5,698 nucleotides of DNA, from contig MWJR01000004.1 of NCBI GenBank assembly GCA_002127415.1, forward strand, positions 1 to 5,698. Reading direction: 5' to 3'. Shown here one piece after another: positions 5,631 through 5,698 of the stretch. The DNA comes from Calditrichaeota bacterium AABM5.125.24. Its GTDB lineage: Bacteria > Electryoneota > AABM5-125-24 > Hatepunaeales > Hatepunaeaceae. The notes beneath the pieces are model-generated. The model was not told the origin of the DNA. It ran no database searches and was given only the letters and a program-made list of their open reading frames with translations. The stretch's first letter is position 1; each line of letters begins with the position of its first letter. A program made the translations under genes and the position numbers.

Positions 5631-5698
5631 GGGTGCAATTTAATCTTGTATTATGATTAATGTCGACTGGGTGGCCTGTCCAGCTCGCTGGACAGTCC
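5631..5698. other. Intergenic end of the window with AT-rich segment and terminal inverted repeat
   Basis: No gene is visible. TTAATC (5640-5645) and GATTAA (5655-5660) form an AT-rich inverted pair containing TATTAT (5649-5654), a possible -10 box without a recognisable -35. CTGTCCAGC (5676-5684) and GCTGGACAG (5687-5695) are perfect 9-bp arms around TC, and the element may continue past the window edge. Confidence 0.6.

Overview
The window is bacterial DNA of moderately high GC. It carries four sizeable genes, all on the + strand, separated by intergenic stretches that are unusually rich in perfect or near-perfect palindromes. No rRNA, tRNA, CRISPR array or transposase gene was seen. The first gene has a membrane/export segment followed by a penicillin-acyltransferase-like Ntn-hydrolase core and a fibronectin-III-like tail. 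That combination, together with palindromic intergenic repeats, is typical of uncultured Gram-negative lineages of the FCB / candidate-phylum type. This placement is an inference from style; no marker gene is present to prove it.

Layout. 1-242: non-coding leader with a palindromic repeat (169-208). 243-1766: anchored or exported Ntn-hydrolase of the acyl-CoA:6-aminopenicillanic acid acyltransferase / linear-amide hydrolase type. 1798-1828: strong Rho-independent terminator that isolates this gene. 1829-2187: long non-coding gap with a 20-bp perfect palindrome and an imperfect inverted repeat. 2188-3054: HDOD-domain signalling protein. 3173-4051 and 4130-5473: two proteins of no family I recognise. 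5474-5698: non-coding, packed with inverted repeats that look like a small non-autonomous element or repeat cluster.

Genes 2-4 face the same way with gaps of 118 and 78 bp and no U-tract terminator between them, so they plausibly form one transcription unit: an HDOD regulator followed by a helical protein with a possible internal duplication and then a two-part protein with a long Pro/Ala/Glu-rich linker. Weak motif similarity suggests that the third and fourth genes share a helical module. The pair may be partners or effectors of the HDOD protein, but no biochemical function can be assigned from sequence alone.

The most notable non-genic signal is the palindromes. A perfect 28-bp palindrome lies between the third and fourth genes, and its 14-nt half-site recurs exactly upstream of the first gene. 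Three palindromes share a CAGCTG centre. A CCGCCCTACTRTTA end-motif occurs three times, twice as an inverted pair bounding about 160 bp after the fourth gene. The fourth gene also contains a run of ten C residues in its linker where slippage would remove the C-terminal module.
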